From positions 1-43,965 of the forward strand of contig CAYFIY010000010.1 in assembly GCA_964343275.1 (NCBI GenBank): 43,965 bases of DNA. Direction: 5' to 3'. Positions 9,027 through 16,447 of this stretch are shown in pieces. The first letter of the stretch is position 1. Each line of letters opens with the position of its first letter. The stretch comes from Hadarchaeum sp964343275 (GTDB taxonomy: Archaea; Hadarchaeota; Hadarchaeia; Hadarchaeales; Hadarchaeaceae). Below the pieces are notes generated by a model. It was not told where the DNA came from. It worked only from the letters and a program-made list of their open reading frames with translations, and did no database searches. Position numbers and translations under genes: made by a program.

Positions 9027-9734
9027 TCATAGAATCTGGCGAAGCTCAGATAAAGACCAAATCGTGAAATCTGAGCGCTCTTCCGTGCCCCAATCTTTCG
9101 ACTTCAACAATATAGTGCGCATGCCAGAAACATTGCCACCACGTATATCATTAAATGGCTTATCGCCTATCATCACACACTCTCTCGGGTCCGCAGTCAA
9201 TTTCTCCGCTACAAGAAGAAATGGACTTGGATCCGGTTTTGTGTGAGGAGTGTCCTCCCCGCTAATCACGACTGCTTCAAAAAAGGTCTTTAAATGCAAG
9301 CGATTTAATCTATTTCTTTTGAGTCCCTTCTCTCCGTCAGTGTCCGTTATCATGCCCAGCCTGTATCCTTTCCTTATAAGATAATTCAATGTCGACTCTG
9401 CATCGCCGTACGACTCTGCACCATCCTCAAAATTGTCCCAATACAACGAGGTCAACTCCTTTTCCATCTTAGCAGAAAATTCTGTTTCAACGTTAAGATC
9501 AACCAAGAACAACGACCACCAAGAGTCGCGGTCGTAGAGCCTCTTTAAGTTCATCATATCGTCGAATTTCACTAACTTTGAGTAGATCTCAGTATCATTA
9601 ATCTTGATCCCCTGAGATTTAAAGTGACTGAATAATCTTTTTGATACCGCATGATGTGCAGCCAGAAAACCCTTCGATGAGTCAATCAGGGTCCCATCTA
9701 GGTCGAAGATCACCGCTTTCACGCCCTGCATCAT
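9027..9734 (-). CDS. HAD-superfamily phosphatase (phosphoglycolate-phosphatase-like)
   Basis: The 235-residue protein shows the four HAD motifs: DLDGT near residues 11-15 with the nucleophile Asp, the motif II threonine in ITDTD, the lysine in HTKPDPSPF, and the acidic motif IGDKPFND. A helical cap lies between motifs I and II, as in subfamily I phosphatases such as Gph. The substrate cannot be told from sequence. Tandem ATGs at 9734 and 9731 overlap the stop of the upstream B3/4 fragment (ATGA) and have a strong GGAGG about 10 nt before, so the two reading frames were one operon. Confidence 0.85.
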   Translation of the reverse strand: MMQGVKAVIFDLDGTLIDSSKGFLAAHHAVSKRLFSHFKSQGIKINDTEIYSKLVKFDDMMNLKRLYDRDSWWSLFLVDLNVETEFSAKMEKELTSLYWDNFEDGAESYGDAESTLNYLIRKGYRLGMITDTDGEKGLKRNRLNRLHLKTFFEAVVISGEDTPHTKPDPSPFLLVAEKLTADPRECVMIGDKPFNDIRGGNVSGMRTILLKSKDWGTEERSDFTIWSLSELRQIL

Positions 9735-10108
9735 TTTTCAAGACCTCCTACACTATAGAAATTTACGTAGTCCACCGCCACTCTAGAAGCCTCATCTAAA
9801 ACTCCTCTCTCTATCCCATAAGCACTGCACATTAACACGTGCATATTTTTCATATCCAATGTTACCTTAGTCTCGTCAGCATCACGAGATGGATAAATTA
9901 CCATCAGCTTTTCTTCATAAAATACAACTAACTCATTTCCTTCGAGTTCAATGGGTTCACTTATGCATATACCTAGCATTTTTTCCCCTTTCTGTGCTGA
10001 AAGCAGGAGGTCATCCCCGTCCAATCTATCCATGTCGAGAGTTACCATTGCAATATATGATTTGATTAAATCCAAGTTATAAGCGTCAACAAGATGTTTC
10101 TTAGACAT
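9731..10108 (-). CDS. B3/4-domain protein, C-terminal half only (probably from a broken gene)
   Basis: The 125 residues match the second half of the B3/4 domain (COG3382; also found in phenylalanyl-tRNA synthetase beta). They show LVDAYNL, the GEK segment, and the YPSRDADETKVT stretch typical of the family. The intact paralogue at 31726 is 220 residues and has about 95 more residues at its N-terminus. Those missing residues can be read in another frame just upstream (see the next entry). The ORF may still be translated from its ATG, but it would lack half the fold. Confidence 0.6.
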   Translation of the reverse strand: MSKKHLVDAYNLDLIKSYIAMVTLDMDRLDGDDLLLSAQKGEKMLGICISEPIELEGNELVVFYEEKLMVIYPSRDADETKVTLDMKNMHVLMCSAYGIERGVLDEASRVAVDYVNFYSVGGLEK

Positions 10109-10275
10109 CGGTTCCCAGCGAGAACACTTCGGATCAGGGATTCGACCGCGAGCCTGTTCTTGGTTAGGTCGGTGCCAATGCCCCTGAAGTCCCTGTAAGA
10201 CCTGACGATTGGGACATCATTCAGAGTCGCAATGTCGTACGCTCACTTCACATCCTCAATCACTTTTTCCTCGAA
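10109..10275 (-). pseudogene. Disrupted 5' part of the B3/4-domain gene
   Basis: Reading leftward from about 10275 gives EEKVIEDVK, a TGA stop at 10243-10245, then YDIATLNDVPIVRSYRDF and a segment ending SVLAGNR. This is the B3/4 N-terminal pattern (compare KAYRDFF and MLRRAL in the intact paralogue at 31726). A one-base deletion near 10110 moves the frame into the downstream ORF, where alignment resumes at LVDAYN with the expected spacing. Further upstream the frame hits TAG at 285-287 of the same kilobase (10285-10287). One nonsense codon plus one frameshift is best read as gene decay, unless both are assembly errors. Confidence 0.6.
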
Positions 10276-10427
10276 CCCCCCTAACTACGCTTTTTCGCCT
10301 TCCGCCACTACTGCATTTATATCCAACAACAGAACGTGCAACCCATGAAACAGCTCCACCACATGGGGCTCTTTTCAGTACCATACGATCAACTTTCCGA
10401 GATTACTTGCCATTTTTTAAAACCGAA

Positions 10428-11183
10428 TTATGCTTTTATTTTCTTAAACAGGTACCCCCCAAACGATACCATCGCCAAGCCGAATAGAGCCAGAACGACG
10501 AGGTCAAGCCATATCGGAAACCGAGCTGCAAGCGCCCCACTGATTGAGCCCCTCAGCCCGTCGACCCCGTAGGTCAGGGGATTTACATAACCAATGAAGC
10601 GCATCCATGACGGAGCCGTGTTCAAAGGGAAGATAGCCCCGGACAGGAAAAAGACTGGCAGGAGAAAGAAATTCATCACAATGGGAAAAGCGATAGGGTC
10701 GTCTATCTTGGAAGCAAAGGCCAACCCGATACTGACGAAGGTGAGTGAAATCAATAGCATGAAGAGCACAGCGAGAAGGAAGCCATCTACCCCCGGCATC
10801 TTCGCCCCTATCAGTGCAGCGGCCACCAGCAGCATGGACCCCTGCAACATCCCTATTGTCGCCCCGCCCATCGCCTTACCGAACATGACAGAGGTCCTGG
10901 AAACTGGGGCCACCAAAATCTCTTTCATGAAGCCAAACTGCTTGTCCCATAGGACCGAGACCCCCGTCATTGTAGATGTAAAAAGAACCGCCATTCCCAC
11001 CACGCCCGGTGCCAGAAAGTTCAGGTAGTTTCCTGATCCGGGGATTTCCCCTACTACCCCGCTCAACCCCGTTCCGATGATTGCAAGCCACATGAACGGA
11101 GTGACGAACATGGAAACCACCCTAGCCTTAGATCGGATGAACCACTTCATGTCCCTGAGCCAGATGGTGTAGACAGCGCCCAT
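10428..11183 (-). CDS. ABC-2 type exporter permease (DrrB-like)
   Basis: The 251-residue membrane protein has about six hydrophobic segments. The N-terminal cytoplasmic RDMKWFIRSKARV segment is typical of ABC-2 permeases (daunorubicin-resistance DrrB type), and FFLLPVFFLSGAIFPL is the usual late transmembrane pattern. It starts 1 nt after the stop of the ATPase gene (TAG then TATGG), so the pair forms one exporter. The substrate is unknown; drugs, lipids or glycans are all possible. Between 10276 and 10427 I see only noncoding sequence. Confidence 0.88.
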   Translation of the reverse strand: MGAVYTIWLRDMKWFIRSKARVVSMFVTPFMWLAIIGTGLSGVVGEIPGSGNYLNFLAPGVVGMAVLFTSTMTGVSVLWDKQFGFMKEILVAPVSRTSVMFGKAMGGATIGMLQGSMLLVAAALIGAKMPGVDGFLLAVLFMLLISLTFVSIGLAFASKIDDPIAFPIVMNFFLLPVFFLSGAIFPLNTAPSWMRFIGYVNPLTYGVDGLRGSISGALAARFPIWLDLVVLALFGLAMVSFGGYLFKKIKA

Positions 11184-11184
11184 A

Positions 11185-12180
11185 CTATCTCCTTGTCCAG
11201 GCCCTCATCCTTAAGCGGTTTTCCTCCAACGTACCCGTCTGTTCCTCCCTAATACTCCTCCCAGTATAATGCATGAAAACATCCTCTAGCGTGGGGCCAC
11301 GCAAACCAACCGACTTCACCTTGCCCCCACGCCTCTCCACAACCTTTATCAGTTGTGGAATGCACCGCTCGCCTCTGTTGACGGTTAGATGCAGAGTTTC
11401 TCCAACTACCTTCACCTTGTGTATATAAGCGGTCTTACGAAGCGAAGACGCATAGCGCTCTGGCTGCGTAACCTCCAATGAAACAGCGTCGCCCTCCAAC
11501 TTGTCCTTGAGTTTCTCAGGCTCCCCGATTACTAGAATCCTGCCATTGTCCATTATTCCCACACGTTCGCAGAGATAGTCTGCCTCGTCCATGTAATGGG
11601 TGGTGAGCACGATGGTGATGTTTTTCTCCTTGAGTGATCTAATATACTCCCAAACATGCCTGCGCGTCTGTGGGTCTAGCCCCAGTGTGGGCTCATCTAA
11701 AAATAGTATTTTTGGGTTATGCATCAGCCCGCGGGCCACCTCCAACCGCCTGCGCATCCCACCGGAATAGGTATCCACCAAGCTGTCAGCACGTACATCC
11801 AACTCTACTAGTTTAAGCACTTCCCCAATCCTCCTTTCTCGATGCTCCCGCCCCATGCCGTAGATCATACCGTGAAAGTCCAAGTTCTCCCTTCCTGTAA
11901 GGCGACTGTCCAGCGTGGGATCTTGGAATACTATCCCAATCAACTTCCGGATTTCATCCGGGTTTTTTTTCACGTCTATGCCCCACACCTTGGCAGTCCC
12001 ATAGGTTGGAGACAAAATAGTGCAGAGCATATGGATGAAGGTGGTCTTGCCCGCACCATTGGGGCCGATAAGACCGAAAAGTTCACCGTCCTTTATCTTA
12101 ACATTGACACGGTTCACCGCTGACAGATTTCCAAACTTCCGTGTCACATTATGGGTTTCTATAGCATATTTTATTTTCAT
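11185..12180 (-). CDS. ABC exporter ATP-binding protein (DrrA-like)
   Basis: The protein has Walker A GPNGAGKT near residues 38-45, the ABC signature YSGGMRRR, Walker B ILFLDEPTLGLD and a switch histidine in TTHYMDEA. The C-terminal extension (after about residue 225) carries the DrrA-type tail with TLEDVFMHYTGR. It powers the adjacent ABC-2 permease. The ATG at 12180 is preceded by GATGGT. It is monocistronic with the permease gene and reads leftward. Confidence 0.92.
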   Translation of the reverse strand: MKIKYAIETHNVTRKFGNLSAVNRVNVKIKDGELFGLIGPNGAGKTTFIHMLCTILSPTYGTAKVWGIDVKKNPDEIRKLIGIVFQDPTLDSRLTGRENLDFHGMIYGMGREHRERRIGEVLKLVELDVRADSLVDTYSGGMRRRLEVARGLMHNPKILFLDEPTLGLDPQTRRHVWEYIRSLKEKNITIVLTTHYMDEADYLCERVGIMDNGRILVIGEPEKLKDKLEGDAVSLEVTQPERYASSLRKTAYIHKVKVVGETLHLTVNRGERCIPQLIKVVERRGGKVKSVGLRGPTLEDVFMHYTGRSIREEQTGTLEENRLRMRAWTRR

Positions 12181-12371
12181 ATTACCATCTTTGGAGCGAT
12201 AAATTGCAACTTTTTATTGAAAAAACTACACGCTCATAAGATAAAATTGGTATGGTATAGACCGCTTGATTTATCTCCATCGAAAGCTTATGCTCCTGAT
12301 CTTCACGCGAGTGAAAAATATACCCATAATTACCATGCGCCAGATAGCATGAAACGTCGAGCGGAGGAAAA

Positions 12372-12623
12372 TTATTTCTTACCCTTTGTTTGCTCGTGCT
12401 TCAACCAGTTATTTACCCAGTCTTGTTTTAGTTTACTAAGCCTATCCAAAACCAGTTGTCTAACTTCGCTCGTGGACATCTGGTCGCGCGCGATCTTTTC
12501 GGTCTCGTCTGCTATATTCGCTGCCACGTCTGCAGGAGCTCCGATGGCCTTACATGCATCAACTATCTTCTGACGGTGAAAGGGCTCGGCCTTACCATTC
12601 TTCTTAACCAGCTGGACTGGCAT
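12372..12623 (-). CDS. Stand-alone ATP-cone domain protein
   Basis: The 83 residues MPVQLVKKNGKAEPFHRQKI... form a single ATP-cone, the nucleotide-binding regulatory module found at the N-terminus of ribonucleotide reductases and in NrdR. No zinc ribbon (NrdR) and no reductase domain are attached. I chose the ATG at 12623 because homology starts there. The longer frame to 12683 adds 20 residues from AT-rich promoter-like sequence. The C-terminus is basic (EQTKGKK). It may sense ATP/dATP for an unknown partner. The domain call is good, the role unknown. Confidence 0.72.
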   Translation of the reverse strand: MPVQLVKKNGKAEPFHRQKIVDACKAIGAPADVAANIADETEKIARDQMSTSEVRQLVLDRLSKLKQDWVNNWLKHEQTKGKK

Positions 12624-12755
12624 AATCTCATAATATAGTAATAAACCCGGAGTTAATAATATTTTAGCAACGTTTAAATTCATAAATCATGCCACTACGC
12701 ATCTTCAACAGATACGTTAATACTCGACGTTAATTATTGAGTTGTGGAAATTGCG

Positions 12756-13093
12756 ATGCTCATGATTTTTAAGATGGTTTCAAAAACACTAGGTCTTCCA
12801 TCTGGTGCCCCCGTATTTTTGGGGAAGGAAAAAACCGGAGAGGTAAAAATTACAATTATTGACTACGGCAGGGATAAATTTCATGAAAAGCAGAAAAAAG
12901 GGTAGAGGAATGCTTACCCTTTAAGGACAAACCAACCGTAACTTGGATAAATGTTGATGGCTTCCATATGCTGGACATTATAAAACAACTGGGAGATAAC
13001 TTTGGGATGTATCACCTTGTTGTAGAAGATATAATAAACACCGAACAAAGCCAAGATGGAGAATTATCTCTGTGGCTCGATGATTACCTTTAG
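12756..13093 (+). pseudogene. CorA-family divalent cation transporter, N-terminal remnant
   Basis: An ATG at 12756 opens MLMIFKMVSKTLGLPSG and continues with VKITIIDYGRDKFHEKQKK, then stops at TAG 12903-12905. In the next frame homology resumes exactly in place: VEECLPFKDKPTVTWINVDG, then LGDNFGMYHLVVEDIIN. That is the CorA cytoplasmic N-terminal pattern. A one-base loss in the A-run at 12893-12899 explains the shift. Similarity ends near TEQ (about 13048), where the convergent dehydrogenase gene begins, and the frame stops at 13091-13093. All the transmembrane part, including the GMN motif, is absent. Confidence 0.75.
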
Positions 13094-14089
13094 AGAGTTA
13101 CCGGCCTCGGCAACTAGTTTAAAACCCATGCCCACCTCGCATAAACTTAATCGGTGGGTTATCATGTCGATAACATTAATCTTTTTCTCTGTTAGTAGTT
13201 TCAAAGATTCTCCGAGGTCTTTAGGGGCTGCTCCGTAAGACGTCATCATTTTTATCTCATTGCGCCAGAAGTCGGAAAATTGTATCGGTACAGAGATTCC
13301 GGAATCAGGTACCGCGAAAAACAGAATTGCACCGCCTCTATCTACGCATTGCAGTGCTTGCCTACTAGCGGCGGGGGATCCCGTGCAAACTATCACCTTG
13401 TCGGCCAGTCTTCCATCGTTGAGTTGCCGCAATTTTTCAGGTGCATTCTCTTCAGCGTGAACCACCTCATGAGCTCCAAAGCTTCTGGCAGCTTTTAGAC
13501 GATATTCATTGATATCAGTGGCGATTAACCGTTCCGCACCTTTCAACCTGGAAAGTTGTATATGGAGCAATCCGGATAGGCCGCTACCAATAACGAGAAC
13601 AGTGTCCCCATTACCAACCTCCGCCAACCTCTGCCCTCTAACCACGCACCCTAAGGGCTCTATGAATGTCCCCTCCTCTAAGGAGATGTCTTTAGGCAGA
13701 TAATAAACTCCACGCTCCACGTTTACCTTCGGCACTCGAACGTATTCAGCGAAGCCTCCAGGATCGTAATTGGTCACATGTAACATCTCACATGCAGTCT
13801 CATGACCGCGACTACAATAGCGACAGGTTCCGCACGGGACATGATGGGAGACAAAAACCCTGTCACCAATTTTGCGGCCCCTTACCCCCTCCCCGACCTT
13901 CTCGATAATCCCAGATACCTCGTGACCTAAAACTCGAGGTGCTTTTTTTATGCGGTACCATTCCATTACATCGCTACCACATATCCCTGATGCAATAACC
14001 TTCATCAAAAATTCCCCGGGCCCTACCTCAGGCCTGGGCAACTTCTCTACCCTCACATCCTGATTATTGTAATATACGGCAGCCCGCAT
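13064..14089 (-). CDS. Zinc-dependent medium-chain alcohol/polyol dehydrogenase
   Basis: This is an NAD(P)-dependent MDR-family dehydrogenase. Catalytic zinc ligands C37 and H56-E57 (GHE) are present. The structural zinc site is complete (C86-x2-C89-x2-C92-x7-C100). The Rossmann motif VIGSGLSGLL follows at about residue 170. The family includes sorbitol, threonine and alcohol dehydrogenases, and the substrate cannot be assigned. I prefer ATG 14089 (MRAAVYYNNQDVRVE) over the TTG 9 nt upstream. The rhomboid gene ends just upstream on the same strand, so the two are probably co-transcribed. Confidence 0.9.
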   Translation of the reverse strand: MRAAVYYNNQDVRVEKLPRPEVGPGEFLMKVIASGICGSDVMEWYRIKKAPRVLGHEVSGIIEKVGEGVRGRKIGDRVFVSHHVPCGTCRYCSRGHETACEMLHVTNYDPGGFAEYVRVPKVNVERGVYYLPKDISLEEGTFIEPLGCVVRGQRLAEVGNGDTVLVIGSGLSGLLHIQLSRLKGAERLIATDINEYRLKAARSFGAHEVVHAEENAPEKLRQLNDGRLADKVIVCTGSPAASRQALQCVDRGGAILFFAVPDSGISVPIQFSDFWRNEIKMMTSYGAAPKDLGESLKLLTEKKINVIDMITHRLSLCEVGMGFKLVAEAGNSLKVIIEPQR

Positions 14090-14098
14090 GTTCCCCAA

Positions 14099-15016
14099 CT
14101 AACCTCTCCTTTCGAACCACGGCCGCAAAGACGACCTCCTTTGATAGCGTCGAGATCTCCTCTCATCCACTCGAAGCTTGTATCCGAAAATCAGGCCGAC
14201 TGTCAAACCGGCGAAGTGAGCCATGTGAGCTATGTAACCCCCTGGCACCGCGAACGCCATGACGGCCGAAAGGATTCCGAACGCCAAAGTAGCCATCCAC
14301 AACCGTACCGGGATGAATAAAAGCAGGACTGGAGCCCGCGGATTCAACACCGTCATGGTCCCGAGTACCCCCAGAATAGCTCCGCTTGCCCCTAACAAAA
14401 CAACTTGAGGTGGGGTGAACATAAGCTGTGCAATACCACCAAAGATCCCAGCTCCAAAGAAAAGGTAGAGGAATTTTTTTCTGCCTATCCTCGCCTCTAG
14501 CAACGGGCCAAATGAGAGAAAGACTATACCATTGATGAATATGTGAAAAAATCCTCCGTGCGCGAATATAGATGTTATGATCGTCCAAGGCCTTTCGATG
14601 ATGGTGGCTCGAGAAGGTGCCAGATAGTAGAGAAAAGTGTCATAACTCCCGGGGATGAAGTACGCAGGACCGAAAATCCATTCGGCAATCATCTGGGCGA
14701 TGAACACCAGAGAAATCACAATCAAGATGAATATGCTAACTCCAAATGGAAAGTGGTTTCTAGACCTGCTTGATCTCCTACGCTGGTCGAACAGCTTGAT
14801 ATCGTATCGCACTTTCATTGGACGCGAGGGCGGTTCCGATTCTCGGTCTGTATAAACGCTTCCATAGTCCCAAACCTGTTCATCGAGCTTACCCTCGGTT
14901 ATTTTCTCGCAGGAGTGATTTTCGGGAAGCCTGTGATCGGAGCAAAAAGTCTTACCACAGTACCTGCATCTATAGGGTAGGAAAACATCTTTACCACAAA
15001 CATCACAAGCAACCAT
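14099..15016 (-). CDS. Rhomboid intramembrane serine protease with AN1-type zinc finger
   Basis: The N-terminus is a compact zinc finger (C4, C7, C17, C20, C25, H28, H34, C36) of AN1 type. A linker leads to a six-helix rhomboid domain. The catalytic serine is S211 in GASGAILG and the catalytic histidine is H267 in MAHFAG; the early HxxxN-type motif is visible in GGFFHIFINGIVF. The fusion of AN1 finger and rhomboid recurs in archaea. The protein ends in a basic tail. A good AAGGTGG ribosome site precedes the ATG at 15016. Confidence 0.92.
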   Translation of the reverse strand: MVACDVCGKDVFLPYRCRYCGKTFCSDHRLPENHSCEKITEGKLDEQVWDYGSVYTDRESEPPSRPMKVRYDIKLFDQRRRSSRSRNHFPFGVSIFILIVISLVFIAQMIAEWIFGPAYFIPGSYDTFLYYLAPSRATIIERPWTIITSIFAHGGFFHIFINGIVFLSFGPLLEARIGRKKFLYLFFGAGIFGGIAQLMFTPPQVVLLGASGAILGVLGTMTVLNPRAPVLLLFIPVRLWMATLAFGILSAVMAFAVPGGYIAHMAHFAGLTVGLIFGYKLRVDERRSRRYQRRSSLRPWFERRG

Positions 15017-15099
15017 ATTTCCACCTTAGCTCGGAGACTTTATGTCCCACATTTTATTATCATCCACGGTTAAACAAAAATCATGAAAACTTAACTAGT

Positions 15100-15915
15100 C
15101 TAAGTAACCCCTACCTTGACCTCGTCGAATAGCTGTTGCGCTTCCTTCGGGACGGCGTTTTTGTGGATGATCGAACGCACCGCCTTAGCCATGGCCACCG
15201 GATGATCGTGCTGCCAGATGTTCCTGCCCAAGTTCACGCCTATCGCTCCCTTCTGAATAGCGTCATGAATCCAGTTGAAGACCTCAATCTCCGAATCGAC
15301 CTTGGGCCCGCCGGCGATAACTATGGGCACAGGGCAACCCCGGACGACTTTGTCAAACCCATCTTCGCAATAGTAGGTCTTGACCACGCGTGCACCCATC
15401 TCGGCCGCAATTCTGCTGGATAGGGCCAGATATCTGGCATCGCGCTTTCCCATCTCTGTTCCGACAGCTGTCACGGCCATCGTGGGGACTCCGTACTCCT
15501 CGCACTCGTTAACCAAGTTGGAGAGGTTAAGCAGGGATTGATGCTCGCGTTCGCTGCCCACGAAAATTGACATGGATACCGCGCTAGCGTTGAGGCGTAG
15601 AGACTCCCTAATGGAGGTAGTAATGCCTTCGTGGTCAAGCTCCTCTTTCCTGGCCATGCTGGTGCCGCCCGAGACCCGTAGTATGATGGGTTTCGTGATG
15701 GCGGGATTAACCCTATTACGTAGTATCCCTCTGGTCAACATTATGGCGTCCGCGTAGGGTAAGATGGGCTCAATGGTCTTTCCAGGGTCCTCCAACTTCC
15801 TCGTCGGTCCCTGGAAATATCCATGATCGACAGGTAAAAACATGGCCCTACCGTCGCGCTGAATCAGTTGAGCCAGCCTGTTTTGCAATCCCCACGCCAT
15901 ATCAATACCATTCAT
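15100..15915 (-). CDS. LsrF-like class I aldolase-family protein
   Basis: The 271-residue TIM-barrel protein belongs to the DeoC/FbaB/LsrF group. It matches LsrF (3-hydroxy-5-phosphonooxypentane-2,4-dione thiolase) unusually well: FLPVDHGYFQGPT, the TRGIL turn, PTMAVTAVG, the Schiff-base lysine in VVKTYY, and VPIVIAGG. In bacteria LsrF ends the AI-2 autoinducer degradation pathway. No other lsr gene is in the window, so the true substrate here is open; related archaeal enzymes act in sugar or aromatic precursor metabolism. It shares its promoter gap with a divergent small membrane-peptide gene. Confidence 0.8.
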   Translation of the reverse strand: MNGIDMAWGLQNRLAQLIQRDGRAMFLPVDHGYFQGPTRKLEDPGKTIEPILPYADAIMLTRGILRNRVNPAITKPIILRVSGGTSMARKEELDHEGITTSIRESLRLNASAVSMSIFVGSEREHQSLLNLSNLVNECEEYGVPTMAVTAVGTEMGKRDARYLALSSRIAAEMGARVVKTYYCEDGFDKVVRGCPVPIVIAGGPKVDSEIEVFNWIHDAIQKGAIGVNLGRNIWQHDHPVAMAKAVRSIIHKNAVPKEAQQLFDEVKVGVT

Positions 15916-15950
15916 TTTTCAAGCTTGGTGATTAAAAACCTTCATACTTG

Positions 15951-15963
15951 GTATTTAAATTAG
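15951..15963. promoter_or_regulatory. Near-palindromic TATA element between divergent genes
   Basis: GTATTTAAATTAG lies about 37-45 nt from the aldolase ATG (15915) and 38-46 nt from the small-ORF ATG (15998). TATTTAAAT can be read as a TATA box on either strand, so one element may serve both directions. Confidence 0.45.
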
Positions 15964-15997
15964 TGTTTCGATTTAGTTATTTGGGGGACTGATAACC

Positions 15998-16096
15998 ATG
16001 AAGCAGAGAATCAAATCGCTCGCGGCGTTGATAATCATTCTGTTGTTCATCCTGTCTGGAGCCATCGCGGCGATACTAGCATCCCTTGCAACATAG
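15998..16096 (+). CDS. 32-residue single-helix membrane peptide
   Basis: ATG at 15998 gives MKQRIKSLAA followed by an unbroken hydrophobic helix of about 22 residues (LIIILLFILSGAIAAILA), then stops at TAG 16094. A basic N-terminus plus one helix is the form of a real small membrane protein. Upstream are GGGGGA (15983-15988, 9 nt spacing) and a TATA element 38-46 nt before the ATG, as for a genuine gene. The tRNA-like gene follows 34 nt later. I do not recognise a family. Confidence 0.5.
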   Translation: MKQRIKSLAALIIILLFILSGAIAAILASLAT

Positions 16097-16130
16097 AAAC
16101 TTAATAAGCCTAGATTTAATGTCAAATGTT

Positions 16131-16224
16131 GCGGCCGTGGTCCAGTCTGGCTAAGGATTTCTCCGCCAAAGGACTCAGGCCCTCCAAGCCTGAAGCGCGG
16201 GTTCGAATCCCGCCGGCCGCACCA
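16131..16224 (+). tRNA. tRNA-Gly(TCC)-like gene with a 16-nt D-loop insertion
   Basis: The acceptor stem GCGGCCG/CGGCCGC, discriminator A, encoded CCA (16222-16224), T-arm GCGGG-TTCGAAT-CCCGC, and anticodon stem CAGGC/GCCTG are all perfect. The anticodon loop is CCTCCAA: anticodon TCC (Gly) but C at position 33 instead of the near-universal U. The D-stem pairs GTCC (16140-16143) with GGAC (16171-16174), which leaves a 27-nt D-loop. Removing 16 nt (about 16155-16170) restores a normal D-arm. The insert looks like a rough local duplication (CTAAGGAT versus CCAAAGGAC). It is either a non-canonical intron, an expanded loop, or a decaying tRNA. A TATA-like CTTAATAA lies near 16101. I see no convincing bulge-helix-bulge splice motif. 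Confidence 0.65.
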
Positions 16225-16447
16225 TATCTTGACCATTAAGATACTTTTTCAATTACATTTGCAAAATACGAGATAAATTCAATCCTGGTTCTTTTACTAT
16301 ACTCACTAAATTTCACGGAAAATACACATTAACGGGCTTCTTATGTCCATGTATGCGCATAACTTGCTTCTGGTTATTTTTCATTTACTTCTTCGCCCGC
16401 ATGTAGCAATGATTAATTCAATGAAGTTAATTTACAGTTTGGTTGAA

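Noticed and set aside
12756..13093. TAG readthrough (for example pyrrolysine) in the CorA frame
   Set aside because: The homology moves to a different frame right at the TAG, so a frameshift explains it, and the gene also lacks its 3' part.
16131..16224. Type II tRNA (Ser or Leu) with CAGGC/GCCTG as a long variable arm
   Set aside because: The remaining sequence cannot form a 5-bp anticodon stem with a Ser or Leu anticodon; the D-loop insertion model pairs every stem.
15973..16236. Minus-strand ORF of 87 codons across the tRNA region
   Set aside because: It is antisense to the tRNA and the small membrane ORF; CGRRDSNPR is the familiar false peptide read from tRNA complements.
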